Below, piece after piece: positions 32,015-43,590 of a stretch of DNA of 64,000 nucleotides. The DNA comes from Septoria linicola. Its lineage: Eukaryota; Ascomycota; Dothideomycetes; Mycosphaerellales; Mycosphaerellaceae. The stretch lies in assembly GCA_024114885.1 (NCBI GenBank), contig CP099418.1, positions 3,782,001 to 3,846,000 of the forward strand. The letters run 5' to 3'. The notes beneath the pieces are model-generated. The model saw only the letters and a program-made list of their open reading frames with translations. It did no database searches and was not told where the DNA came from. Positions within the stretch are counted from its first letter, which is position 1. Each line of letters begins with the position of its first letter. A program made the position numbers and the translations under genes.

Positions 32015-33193
32015 TCAATAATCTAGGGAACTCTTGATGGCATCATAGACTCGTGCAACATCGGGTATGTTGAACTTCTCGTAAGCAAGACCTGGGTGCG
32101 TTGACCAGCCTGCTACACGTTGGACAGGAGCTTCAAGTCGGAGGAAACACTTTTCTTGTATAGTAGCGGCAACTTCAGCTCCCACGCCTGCATTGACCAT
32201 GCTTTCGTGAACGACTATGCATCGTCCAGTCTTGTTCACCGAGTTCATAACGCCCTCGCGATCCCACGGGTAGATTGTCCGCAAGTCAATTAGCTCAACG
32301 GAGCATTTGAAATCCTTCTCTGCAGCGGTGATGGCGTTTTGACAGGTATATAGTGGTGTGCCATACGATATGATTGTGACATCCTTGCCTTCTTTGAGAA
32401 CATCCACTTTGCTCAGAGGAAGGACATAAGGCTCAGCTGGGACATGTTCCACAGCAGCTCGGTACAGAATCTTAGGCTCCATGAAGATCACTGGGTCAGG
32501 ACTTTCTATCGCTGCCAGCAAAAGTCCTTTTGCTTGAGAAGGTGACCTTGGAATGACGACCCGCATACCAGGGACATGTGTGAAAAGAGACTCTGGTGAT
32601 TGTGAGTGGTACAATGCTCCGTGGCCTACACCTCCAGCCGGCATGCGGATCACCAGGCCACCGCATGACTGTGCATCTGCATTGGTGCCTGCTCGGTAGC
32701 GAATCTTGGCAGCCTCGTTGACGATCTGGTCGAATGCTGGGAACACGTAGTCTGCAAATTGCACTTCGGCGATTGGTTTCATGCCTTCGACCGCGGCGCC
32801 TACAGCAAAGCCTACAATGCCTTGCTCGCTGAGCGGTGTGTTGAATACACGACTGTCGCCAAATTCGGACGCCAGGTTCATAGAGCAGCGGAACACGCCA
32901 CCAAAGGCAACATCTTCGCCAAAGAGTAAGACGCGATTGTCAGAACGCAAGGCATGGGCAAGAGCTCCGTTAATGGCCTGAAACAGGTTGATTCTGCTTG
33001 TGGTGCCGTCACGGGCTTCTTGTGAAAGTTCTCTATTAGCGAGGGCTGATTTGGAGGTGTGGTGAAGCAGTGGTGTCGTGGAGTAGTCTGTGGGGACATT
33101 TAATCGAGCATTGGGCGGATGTGAGGCATAGCTTCTGCTTGGAGTCCGGATCCGTGGAGGCGCACGCACGAACTTGAGCGAGGAAGACCACAT
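32015..33193 (-). CDS. Branched-chain 2-oxoacid dehydrogenase E1 beta subunit, mitochondrial
   Basis: E1 beta subunit of the mitochondrial branched-chain keto acid dehydrogenase, in valine, leucine and isoleucine breakdown. Single exon. From the ATG at 33193 the product is 392 aa and begins MWSSSLKFVRAPPRIRTPSRSYAS, an Arg/Ser-rich amphipathic presequence. An in-frame ATG at 33253 would add 20 hydrophobic residues and look less mitochondrial. Family blocks are clear: NLFQAINGALAHALR, LLFGEDVAFGGVFRCS, FNTPLSEQGIVGFAVGAA, EVQFADYVFPAFDQIVNEAAK, GHGALYHSQSPESLFTHVPG and the C-terminal RVAGWSTHPGLAYE. The YHSQSPE stretch and FGEDVAFGGVF separate it from pyruvate dehydrogenase E1 beta. Confidence 0.95.
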   Translation of the reverse strand: MWSSSLKFVRAPPRIRTPSRSYASHPPNARLNVPTDYSTTPLLHHTSKSALANRELSQEARDGTTSRINLFQAINGALAHALRSDNRVLLFGEDVAFGGVFRCSMNLASEFGDSRVFNTPLSEQGIVGFAVGAAVEGMKPIAEVQFADYVFPAFDQIVNEAAKIRYRAGTNADAQSCGGLVIRMPAGGVGHGALYHSQSPESLFTHVPGMRVVIPRSPSQAKGLLLAAIESPDPVIFMEPKILYRAAVEHVPAEPYVLPLSKVDVLKEGKDVTIISYGTPLYTCQNAITAAEKDFKCSVELIDLRTIYPWDREGVMNSVNKTGRCIVVHESMVNAGVGAEVAATIQEKCFLRLEAPVQRVAGWSTHPGLAYEKFNIPDVARVYDAIKSSLDY

Positions 33194-33922
33194 GAGGACG
33201 GTCAGAGGTGTAACGTGTGCAACAATGGCTACGAGCAGAAGTGAGGTGGGCAATGGGATGAAGAGGTGTGGTATGTAGTGCGGCTCTCGTCGGCTCAGAT
33301 AATGGCAGGCAGGACAACACTGGACTTGAGCCGAATGCGGTTTCCGTCACACTTGGGACTGCGGGTGGACAGCCTTCTCCGAGACTTTCGCTCTGCCGTT
33401 GCAATGTTGCGGAGTTCAGAGTGAATGGCCCTACTTCGAACCAAACGAGGCGTATTGTAGGAGCATCTTGCAGGTGTCACGTGCAGGCAGCCCAGTGAAG
33501 CTATAGATCTGTGTCAAGTGCTTCGAGAACGAGCAGGCACTGTCGACAACCCGAAGCTACACGGCGATGCTATTGAGCAGCCTGAAGACACGTGGAACAC
33601 ATGATTATTGCAGGTCTGTAGCTCGAGAGTGGTCACGAGAAAGAGTGCTTCGGAGGTGCTTTTGTCCAGCTCTGCACAGACCTGAAGCTGCGAGCTGCGG
33701 GCTGAGCCGAATGCGCCTCACGAAACATCTTCTACTAACTAACCACTGCTGCTGGCACAATCAACTTCAACAATCGCATCGGCCTCGCCTTCCTACAGCA
33801 GCAAACAGACCGAGGCCATCTGCAAATCAACCCACAGACATCATCGCCGCCAGTCGTTCTTCCTTATTCGTTTAGCCTTCCACATTCGCCAGCCAGCCAA
33901 CACTTCCTTCGCGCCCAAATCG
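33194..33922. promoter_or_regulatory. Divergent promoter with CACGTG site
   Basis: 729 bp between two head-to-head genes. A CACGTG hexamer lies at 33478-33483. No coding frame with domain content. Confidence 0.45.
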
Positions 33923-36241
33923 ATGGCTGTCAGTACTTGCGAACCCCGTTTTGTCTTCTGCGTACGCGTTGTCCATTAACATCTGTGTCCATACAGCAGC
34001 AAATACCCTCGCAGCCGCGCGCGTACTCTCAAGCATACGTCCCCAACGGTGCTCCACAACCTAGCGGTCCAGTTCCAGGAGCTCGGCCTCTCGACCCCAA
34101 TCAGGGCCGTGTGCAGCAGATAGGGCACGCACGTGTGCTGTGTATAGCTGATGTTCGAGGTAAGACGCGAGATGAGAGGCGTGGCCTCTTCGGTCAGGAG
34201 AAGCTATGTGGCGCTGACAAGAATGTCCAGGCAACCTACGACAGCTCAATGAGCTCGCGCACAGCGCAAAGGCGGACTACATCATCCACACCGGCGACTT
34301 CGGCTTCTACGATGACACTTCGCTAGATCGCATTGCTGAAAAGTAAGACCACTCTCTCACACAGCCCCTGCCAGCTTTGGCAGCCGCTGCTGTTAGAGCA
34401 CTCACTAACTGCCCGTCTGCAATAGGACCTTGAAACACGTTGCACAGTACTCGCCACTACTCAACGAATCGGTCAAAGCAGACATCGCACGCGCCGGCAC
34501 TCAGCAATCCATAAAAGAGCGCTTCCAGCGCGAGCGACTGCCGCTTTCCGAACTTCCTCAATTCCTCAACAAGACATATCGACTCGAGGTGCCCGTGTTC
34601 ACAGTCTGGGGTGCCTGTGAAGATGTGTCGGTGTTGGAGAAGTTGAGGTCGCAAGAGTACAAGATCGAGAACCTGCACGTCATTGATGAGTCGCACTCGC
34701 GGTTGCTCGACGTGGGAGGCGTGAAGCTGCGTCTGCTGGGCTTGGGAGGTGCTGTGGTGATGCACAAGCTTTTTGACAACGGCGAGGGTCGCACAACGAT
34801 TGCAGGAGGACAAGGTACCATGTGGACTACTCTGCTCCAGATGGGAGAGCTCATCGATACCGCCAATCGCGTCTACGACCCCACCGAAACCCGCGTGCTC
34901 GTCACCCACGCCTCGCCGGCACGAGAGGGTCTGCTCAACCAGCTCTCTGTCACGCTCAAAGCTGATTTCTCCGTCTCTGCCGGTCTGCATTTCCGCTACG
35001 GAAGCTCATACAATGAGTTCTCTGTCAATCCGTCACTCGACCACTACCGGGGCAAATTGTCTGCCTCTCGCGCCTCTTTCAACGATGTGTGGGAAACGGT
35101 CAAGCACGAAGTAGAGCCAGCGGTGTCAGAGAACGATGCTCAGCACAAGTTGTTGCAGCTCGCACTGGAGCTTGTAGGCAAGATGCCTGCTGTGGCGAAT
35201 GGTGGCAATCCATTCGGTGGCGGTCCTGCCAATGGCGCAGTGGATGAATCTGCCTTCAAGAACATGTGGAACTTCAACCTCGCAGATGCGGCATTTGGAT
35301 GGCTCGTGCTTGACATTGACCAAGGCCGCATAGGCACTGAGATGCGTGCCCAGGGATTCAACTTCTCGCACCGCTCGGGCAAAGGTCAGCAACGACCGCA
35401 AGGCGTGGCCGCTGCTCCTGCGAATGCTACTATGGCTCCAACCAGTGGTAACCTCCCTACCCCAGGACAACAGCCACTCGGTGCGTCTCAGAATAGACAA
35501 CCACAAGGACCTCAAAACCCACAGCCACAGACCAATCTTCCGCAGCAGCCACGCAGCCAGCAAGCTCCAGTTCCACAGCCTTCGCAGCCCGCAAAACCAG
35601 CTACTCCTCAGAGCACATCCGCGGCTAACGGCAACAATGGCGCCGCTGCCAACGTACCTAGCAATGATGCACCACAAGTGAATGGCAGCTCGCTCGCAGA
35701 GCCTAAGCCTGATACTCCATCGCAGGCAAAGCAAGGTCACCCACAGCAGTCACCACAACAGCCACAAGAACCATCCAAGGGCATTTTCATTCAGAACGTG
35801 GCCAACATCAACACAGCCGATGAAGTAAAGTCTCAGCTTTTCGCACCAGAGGATGCGGAAAAGATCACCACTGTGGACAAAGCAGGCCAGGGTCGATGGG
35901 TCGCCAACTTTGCATCCAGCGACGTTATGCAAGACGTGCTGAAGCGGGGCCCAACCAAGGATGGCGCAGACAAGAACAAGGGAGTGCGCTTTGCAGCATA
36001 CCGAGCACGTGGCACATTTGGCGGTGCTGGAGGTTGGGGCAGCGCACGTGGCGGTCTGAACCAGCGTGGAGGTGGAGAAGGTAGAGGAGGCTACCAGTCA
36101 GCTGGTGGAGCTACGACTGGCAGCGACAGTGAGTCTGGTCGTGCCCGTGGAGGTCGAGGCCGCGGTGGATTCAGCCGTGGTGGTGGCAGAGGCCGTGGCC
36201 GTGGTAAGCCAGAAGGAGCACCCGCGGGCGCAGACTCGTGA
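33923..36241 (+). CDS. Calcineurin-like phosphoesterase-related (DUF2433-type) protein with RGG tail
   Basis: Exons 33923-33928, 33997-34159, 34231-34342 and 34426-36241 give 698 aa. The first coding exon is only ATG GCT; its GTCAGT donor matches another used in creC. A metallophosphoesterase-like fold is suggested by VLCIADVRGN, YIIHTGDFGFYDD, VFTVWGACEDV and RVLVTHASPAREG in the expected order. However, two usual metal ligands differ: the first motif has Arg where DxH has His, and GNHD/E reads GACED. A Gln/Pro-rich linker follows (about 360-470). Next comes a short RRM-like stretch (GIFIQNVANI ... GRWVANFASSD) and a C-terminal RGG/RG region typical of RNA binding. The DUF2433 assignment is from recalled family pattern. 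The role is unknown; an RNA-linked, possibly non-catalytic function is inference. Confidence 0.82.
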
Positions 36242-36958
36242 ACAGATGTCGCTCAACGAGAGGCATTCTGAGAAGGCAGCTCAGGTTGACGACTTTTGAC
36301 GAGGCAAATTCGTGCAAGCATGCACCGATGCCAGAATTGTACGAGGTGGGCGACTTATGGGCACTGTGAGGTGCATGCGAGCAATTGCTTTGATATACCA
36401 GCCTACTGCATTCTAGCGGGCAAGCGAGTGGGAATGCTGTTTGTAATTGTAAGTAGACCTGGTTGAGGCAGCTACGAGGAACCAGAACAGCGGCAAAAGT
36501 TGTAGAGGTTCGAGGCCTGCGCCTCGAGCATGGCCGCAGTACGCACCGATGTATTGTATTGAGCTCTTGCCGCACACTTCTTTTCAAGAAATAGACCTTG
36601 GCTTTGCTATCTCCGACATGGAGGCCAGAATAGCAATGCATCGTGGTGTCTCTCCATACCCCATGCCATGCCAAGCAGGAAGGAGCAAGCGGAGTGACGG
36701 AGTGACGCAGCTGGCTCGTAGCTTGCTTGGTAGCTCACACCATCACATGCTGGAACGTGGCTGGCGCCTACTTCGCGTCCTCTTGATCATCGAACAACAA
36801 TCACCACGAGTTGCGCGCTGAACGCTTTGCGCTACAATTCCCGTATTCCACACATCCGATCTTCCTCTTTCCCACGCACCAAAGGCTTCACCCAACTGCC
36901 GCATGTTCTTACGCCATTCCATGCACTGAAACGGTACGGTCAAAGGCCCAAGAAGGAG
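36242..36958 (+). promoter_or_regulatory. Upstream region of NPC1/NCR1 gene
   Basis: 717 bp between the phosphoesterase-like gene and NPC1. The frame of NPC1 stays open upstream to about 36827 but without an ATG, so this is not coding. No strong regulatory motif seen. Confidence 0.45.
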
Positions 36959-39900
36959 ATGGCGAAGACACGTCTGGTATCGTTGCTAGTTGCGACGGTG
37001 CTAGCATCGACGACGCCGGCAGCAGCGGCAGTAGCAGAGCCTAAAGGGCCTTCGTGGACAGTGCAGCACGAAGCAGGGCGCTGTGCTATTCGAGGCCAGT
37101 GTGGCAAACAAAGCCTTTTCGGCAAGGAGCTGCCTTGTCCAGACAATGGTCTGGCAGAGGACCCGTCGGAACAAGTGCGCGACAAACTGGTGTCAATCTG
37201 TGGCGAGCAGTGGCGTGATAGCAAGGTGTGCTGCCAGGAAGACCAGCTCGATGTGCTCAAGAGCAACCTGGACACTGCAAACAGCATCATCTCGTCATGT
37301 GGAGCTTGCAAGAAGAACTTCTTCGATCTGTTCTGCACCTTCACCTGTTCACCCGACCAGTCGTTATTCGTCAACGTCACAAGCACTGTCCCCAAGGGCG
37401 ACAAGTTTCTGGTGACTGAGCTGGACCAGCTGATTGGCGAAGACTATGGCACCGGGTTCTACGACAGCTGTAGCGATGTCAAGTTTGGTGCCACAGGCGG
37501 AAGGGCGATGGACTTCATTGGAGGAGGTGCCAAAAACTATACGCAGATGCTGAAGTTCTTAGGGGACAAGAAGCCATTCGTTGGCAGTCCATTCCAGATC
37601 AACTTTCCTCCACCGAGCGCCGACTTCCCAGGCATGCAGCCAATTCTCCATGAAGCTGTACCTTGCAATACCACAGACGAGAGTTATCGCTGTGCCTGCG
37701 TGGATTGTGGAACAGCCTGTCCCGCTCTGCCTCAGATCGCAGAAACGAAAGAGTGCCACGTTGGTCTCCTCCCTTGCCTCAGTTTTGCGGTCATTCTTGT
37801 CTATTCTTGCTTTGTTGCTCTCCTGGTTCTCGCTGTCTCCGGGCACGCAGCGGCAGCAAAGAGGAGGCAGAGCAAGAACGAGAGACTTCAACTCCTACAG
37901 GACGCTTCACCCAGTGACGATGAGGATGAAGGAGACATGGTTCATGGCGTGGGAATGCTCGACCGTCCAACTAAGCAATACATTGTCAACACATACTGTG
38001 ATCGAATTTTCAGCAACCTAGGCCGCACATGTGCCAAATTTCCAGCAATCACAATAGTGACCTCCATGGTCATCGTTGGGTTACTTTGCATTGGCTGGGT
38101 GCGCTTCGACTTGGAGACGGATCCGGTAAACCTATGGGTGGCACCTAATTCTGCCGCCGCTGCCGAGAAACACTTCTTTGACGAGAATTTTGGCCCCTTC
38201 TTCCGTGCAGAGCAGGCATTCCTCGTTAACGACACACAGGAGTCAGGCTCAGGACCAGTCCTCAGCTACGACACTCTCATATGGTGGCAAGATGTGGAAC
38301 GACGAATTCGTGCGCAGAAGAGTCTGGATGGCGGCTACACGCTGAACGATGTGTGTTATAAGCCTACAGGAGATGCTTGCATCGTGCAGTCCGTAACAGG
38401 TTGGTTTGCTGGCAGCGATATCGATGAGGATTCATGGTACGAGCAGATCAATAAGTGTGCGGAGTCTCCTGGAGATGTGGACTGTCTGCCAGAATTCCAG
38501 CAGCCACTGCCTGTAGCACGATTACTAGGAGGTTACAACCGCACTAACGGGCTTGCCACCGATGCTTCAGCGATGACTACTACATGGGTCGTCAGGAATT
38601 TCAACCCAGGTAACCCCGGACTTTTGAAGGCCGAGCAATGGGAACAGAGCACAAATCGACTTTTCCAGGACATTCAACTTGAGGCTCAGGAGCGAGGTCT
38701 CAGACTCAGCTTTACCACTGAGATATCTCTGGAGCAAGAGCTCAACAAGAACACCAACACCGACGCCAAGATCGTCATCATCAGCTACATCGTCATGTTT
38801 GTTTATGCATCGCTGGCGCTTGGCAGCACGACTGTCACGCTAGGCACGATCCTGCGCAATCCCGTTGGCGCTCTTGTACAAAGCAAGTTCATGCTCGGAA
38901 TTGTGGGCATCGCGATCGTATTGATGTCAGTTGCGGCATCTGTAGGTCTTTTCGCAGCTGCTGGAGTCAAAGCAACACTCATCATCGCCGAGGTGATACC
39001 GTTCCTGGTGTTGGCAGTCGGTGTTGATAACATTTTCCTCATCGTTCACGAGTTCGAGAGGGTGAACATTAGTCACGCTGACGAGCCAGTCTCCGAGCGC
39101 GTTGCTCGTGCACTTGGGCGAATGGGTCCATCCATTCTACTTTCGGCCTCGACTGAGACGGTCGCATTCGCTCTAGGTGCAGCCGTGGGCATGCCTGCCG
39201 TGCGGAACTTCGCGGCCTATGCTGCAGGCGCGGTCTTCATCAATGCTCTCTTACAAGTAACTATGTTCATCTCGGTGCTGGCACTCAATCAGCAGAGGGT
39301 TGAAGACGGACGCCTTGACTGCGTACCTTGCCTGAAAGTCCGGGAATCGCATCTCCACCACATCCCTGGCGGCTACGGTGGCGCTCCTTTTAGTGGTGCT
39401 GACGAGGAAGGATGGCTTTCCAGGTTCATTCGCAAATCATATGCGCCCGCCTTGCTCGGCAACAAGACGAGAGTGGCCATCATTACGGTTTTCCTTGGGT
39501 TCTTTGCCGCTGGCATTGCGCTACTGCCAGAAGTTCCACTTGGACTGGACCAACGCATTGCCATCCCTTCTGATAGCTATCTCATCGATTACTTCAACGA
39601 TCTCGACGCTTACTTCGGGCAGGGAGCCCCGGTGTACTTTGTAGTGAAGGATCTGAATGTCACCGCGCGGTCCCACCAGCAGGAGCTGTGCGCAAGATAT
39701 ACTACTTGCAACGAGTTTTCGCTCGCTAATATTCTGGAGCAAGAACGAAAGAGACCGGAAGTCAGCTACATTGCTGACGCGACTGCCAGCTGGATTGACG
39801 ACTTTATTCAGTGGCTGAACCCTGATGCGGGTGAGTGCTGCGTTGACGGCTCCAAGGCTTGCTTCGCTGATCGCGATCCGCCCTGGAACAACGCCCTTCG

Positions 39901-40875
39901 AGGCATGCCAGAAGGCGGTGAATTCGTGAACTATGCGCAGCGGTGGCTCAACAGCCCCACCGGACAAGAATGTCCATACGCTGGACAAGCGGCTTACGGA
40001 GATGCCGTTGTGATTGACGAGAAGAAATTGACCGTACCAGCCAGTCACTTCCGCACTGCTCATACTGCACTGAGCTCTCAGGAAGACTTCATCAACGCCT
40101 ACGCCTCTGCCCGTCGCATAGCCAATGACATCAGTGAGCGCAATGGCATCGAAGTGTTCCCTTACAGCAAATTCTACATCTTCTTCGACCAATACGCCAC
40201 GATCGTACAGCTGTCCACCACGCTCGTTGGTGCCGCTCTGGCATTCATTCTGGCAATCACGACAATCCTTTTGGGCTCGATCATGACCGCTGTCATAGTC
40301 ACAATCACCGTCATCATGATCGTGGTTGACATTGTTGGCACGATGGCGCTGGCTGGCGTGTCTCTTAATGCTGTCAGCTTGGTCAACATCATTATCTGCG
40401 TGGGCATTGGAGTCGAGTTCTGTGCCCATATTGCGCGCGCATTCACCATTCCGTCTGCGTCAATCTTGGAACGAGCACACAGCAGGTTCCGAGGCAAAGA
40501 AGCACGTGCATGGGCTGCCCTGGTCAACGTGGGTGGTAGCGTCTTTTCTGGTATCACAATCACCAAGCTCCTGGGCGTGTTTGTCCTTGCATTCACACGC
40601 AGCAAAATCTTCGAGATATACTACTTCAGGGTCTGGCTGGCGCTTGTAGTCTGGGCTGCGCTACACGCGCTCGTGTTCCTTCCTGTTGTACTGAGCCTCT
40701 TTGGCGGGAAAGGTGAGTTCAATCGGCGCGTGACTCATGCTGTGTAATGCCCAGCAACTGACGTGCGTTAGGTTACATTGATCCCGATGACTCTGGGGGA
40801 CTCGAACAGGACCTTGCTAGTCGACGTTACAGGGCACTCCTGCCGGATGAAGAGTACGATAGCGAAGATTTTTGA
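36959..40875 (+). CDS. ncr1: Niemann-Pick C1-type sterol transporter (Ncr1/NPC1)
   Basis: Polytopic vacuolar/lysosomal sterol transporter. Exons 36959-40712 and 40772-40875 give 1,285 aa. The start at 36959 (MAKTRLVSLLVATVLASTTPAAAA) provides a signal peptide. The Cys-rich lumenal N-terminal domain follows (GRCAIRGQCGKQSLFGKELPCPDNG ... CSPDQSLFVNVT). A sterol-sensing domain occupies about residues 600-770 (IVIISYIVMFVYASLALGS, IIAEVIPFLVLAVGVDNIFLIVHEFER). A patched-like C-terminal helix bundle includes VSLVNIIICVGIGVEFCAHIARAF. The terminal exon adds an acidic cytosolic tail (DEEYDSEDF); without this splice the frame would stop a few codons after the last helix. Length and order match fungal Ncr1. 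Confidence 0.97.
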
Positions 40876-41599
40876 TCTCAATACAAATAGCTGCCTATAA
40901 ATAAGGCTTGTCGAAATACAACTGATTTAATCAAGGTGACAATCGACATACCTGCGCCAATTAAGTCGTTACTCTCCTGCACTGATTCTTATGAAGCGCC
41001 TGCCAACGCATTCCGTACCGAAATGCAACATCTGATCATAACGTCCGCTGTCGCATAATCATTGACGGACTACTACATTCGGACGGGTACTCCGTCTCAG
41101 CGAAATTTCCCTCATGGGAAGGGACAGTGACACGGGCATCATGCGAGTAGTCGTGACTTCCGTCGACCTATGCATATTTGTGTTATTACACCGGCCAGCT
41201 GGGCGGAATTCATGGGCAGCTTGTGTTTGTGCTGAGGAGGCAGTGTCACATTGAGCAAGCACACCGCGTTGATCTTGTATCTCTGTTGCGACCATCTAGG
41301 GTGGTGTTCAGTCTACGGATGTCAGGCCACGTGCGTGGCTACTCGGAGACACCGTGAGCGGGATGCAATCGATCCAAGACAAGTAGAGCAGTGAAGTTGT
41401 GAAAGATCGTATTTGGTTGCACACCGCAACGCCATCTAACACCCTCGTGGGCTCCGTCCTATAAAAACTCCTTTCGTAATCCGACATAATAGTATCTGTC
41501 AGCCATACACTGTTCGAGCCGATTATAGGTTCCGCAGCTCGTTTCAGTACAAAATCGCAAACAATTTTCTTCGTTCAGTAGTCGAGGCTTGTGACAAGC
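40876..41599. other. Convergent 3' gap
   Basis: 3' flanks of NPC1 and the ABC transporter. Holds a CACGTG at 41327-41332 and a TATAAAA at 41460-41466 on the plus strand; neither sits in front of a coding frame. No gene supported. Confidence 0.5.
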
Positions 41600-43590
41600 C
41601 TAGCTTCTTCGCAGATAGAGTGTCAACCAGCCCAACAATCGGTAGCCGCAAATGATGCCAATCATGATGCCGACCCATTTGCCAGTCTCGCCGGTCTTGT
41701 AGCCATAGTTTCGTAGCACACCGGTTCCGGCAATCATGCATTGGTGAGCTAGCTCGGTCTCATAGAGACATGAGCACTCTCCTTGCGAGTTGGTGCCGCA
41801 GGTGAAGTTCCGTTGGCCGAACTCGTTGACCATCATGCCCTGGAAGACGTAGGACTGGTAGTCGATGTAGTGGAACACATAGCGCCAGAAGGGGTTAAGG
41901 GTCTGTGGGGGCACGAGGAAACCTCCTGTGCACATCCAGAGACCGTTGGCAAAGGCCGTGCCGGCGAGGGCGACAACGAAAATTGGAATCAAGGAACTGA
42001 TCAAGACGACCAGAGACTCGGCGGCGATCAGATCCAGGAACAGCCACATAACCCATGTGAAGAATGCCTCGGCGGTGGGGCGGAAGTTGGACAGCCAGTA
42101 TGCTACGATGGAGAAGAGCATCGCAATCAAAAACAGGTAGGGAATACCGGTGATGAAGTTGGCCAGCAGGAAAGAGCTGGGTCCGTAGAGACCGTTGGCA
42201 CGCTCCTTGATGAACAGTGCGCGGTCCTCGAGGAAAGCCGGAATGTATGCGACAGCCATAAACGACATGAACGCACCACCGAAGAAGATAGCATTGATGA
42301 ATGACTGGATGTTGCCCTGATCGGGGTTCAAACGCAGCCAAATCGTGCCCATCATGACGGCTAGACCCATGTACATGGCGATTCGAATGCCATAGGCGAT
42401 AATGTCGCGATATGACTTGATGAATGATCGGTGGATCAGAGCCAAAGGAATGGCGAATCGACCAGCGGACTCATCCTTGGTCTCGACGTTGAGATCAGTG
42501 TCCATAGAGCTGCGAGCCATCTCGTCCGTAAGCTCGGAAACAGTCGCAGTGGCCAGCCGAGACTTGTGCCACGAAGAGTGGACCATGTTCAGCTGCTGGT
42601 CGACTTCGCTCCGATCGCGAGCAAAATCCGTGTTGACGAAATCGATGATGAACTCGGCCGGGTTCATGTACAGTGGGATGGGGAAGCCGCAAGCATCAAA
42701 ATAGGGTTGCACTTCCGAGACAGGCCCGCTGTATGCAGTGCCACCTTGCGAGAGCAACAAAAGCTTATCAAACATAGCGAATGTGGAGGTTGAAGGTTGA
42801 TGTATGGATGCGATGACGATGAGCTGTGAAATAAGGCGTCAGTATTTGGTGAATTCTCGATTTCTCGGGCAGACATACGTTGTGTTTCTTCGCAATATCC
42901 TTGACGAAGGAGATAACCTCGAACGAGGCTGCAGAATCCAGACCTGAAGTTGGCTCGTCCAAAAACAGCAGTTTCGGACTTGTGATCAGCTGAGCTGCAA
43001 CCGAGACACGACGCTTCTGACCACCGGAGATACCCTTCCTAATGGGTGTTCCGATCAGATTGTTCGCCTGGCCTTGGAGACCGAACGCCGTGAGCAAGGC
43101 TTCGATTCGTTGAATGCGTTCCAATTTGCTAACTGTCTTAGGCAACGACAGACGGGCAGCAAAGTTGAGGGTTTCTCGGACTGTCAACGAGCCGACCAGT
43201 GCATCTTCTTGCTCAACATAGGCAGAGATGCGCCGGAATGTCTTGGGGTTGGCGGCAGAGCCATTGATGTATATGGCCGCCTTGACATTGGCTGCGAGCG
43301 AATGCGTTCGGTGGGCGAGGACGTTCAAGAGTGTGGATTTTCCAGAACCACTGCGAACAGTCAGTCGTTGAGATTACATATGGGGGAAGCGGCTCGACTT
43401 ACGAAGGTCCCATCAATGCCAGCAGCTCACCTGCCTTGACAATGCCACTGATGTCTGAAAGAATGGTCTTCGGTTGCTGTGATTGCCGATCCTTGACGGA
43501 GACACTGACGCCTTTCCAGCCAAAGCTGCGGATGTTTGTGTTGGTGAGTTGGGCATAGTCGCCGCCGATCATCTTTTCAATGTCGGACAT
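41600..43590 (-). CDS. ABCG (White-Brown complex) half transporter
   Basis: Half-size ATP-binding cassette transporter with nucleotide-binding domain first, then membrane domain, so it probably works as a dimer. Exons 43590-43403, 43350-42879 and 42823-41600 give 627 aa. Walker A GPSGSGKST at about 61-69 spans the first intron. The Q-loop is in AYVEQED, the signature is ISGGQKRR, Walker B is LLFLDEPTSGLDS and the H-loop SIHQPS begins exon 3. Six membrane spans follow from about residue 360, with FFGGAFMSFMAVAYIPAFLEDRALFIKERANGLY and a Cys-containing external loop (NFTCGTNSQGECSCLYE) before the last span, as in ABCG2-like proteins. It is shorter than the fungal PDR full transporters. Substrate unknown; lipid or drug export are possibilities. 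Confidence 0.94.

Noticed and set aside
41460..41466. TATAAAA box on the plus strand in the NPC1/ABCG gap
   Set aside because: No coding frame or RNA gene follows it; the region is a convergent 3' gap.
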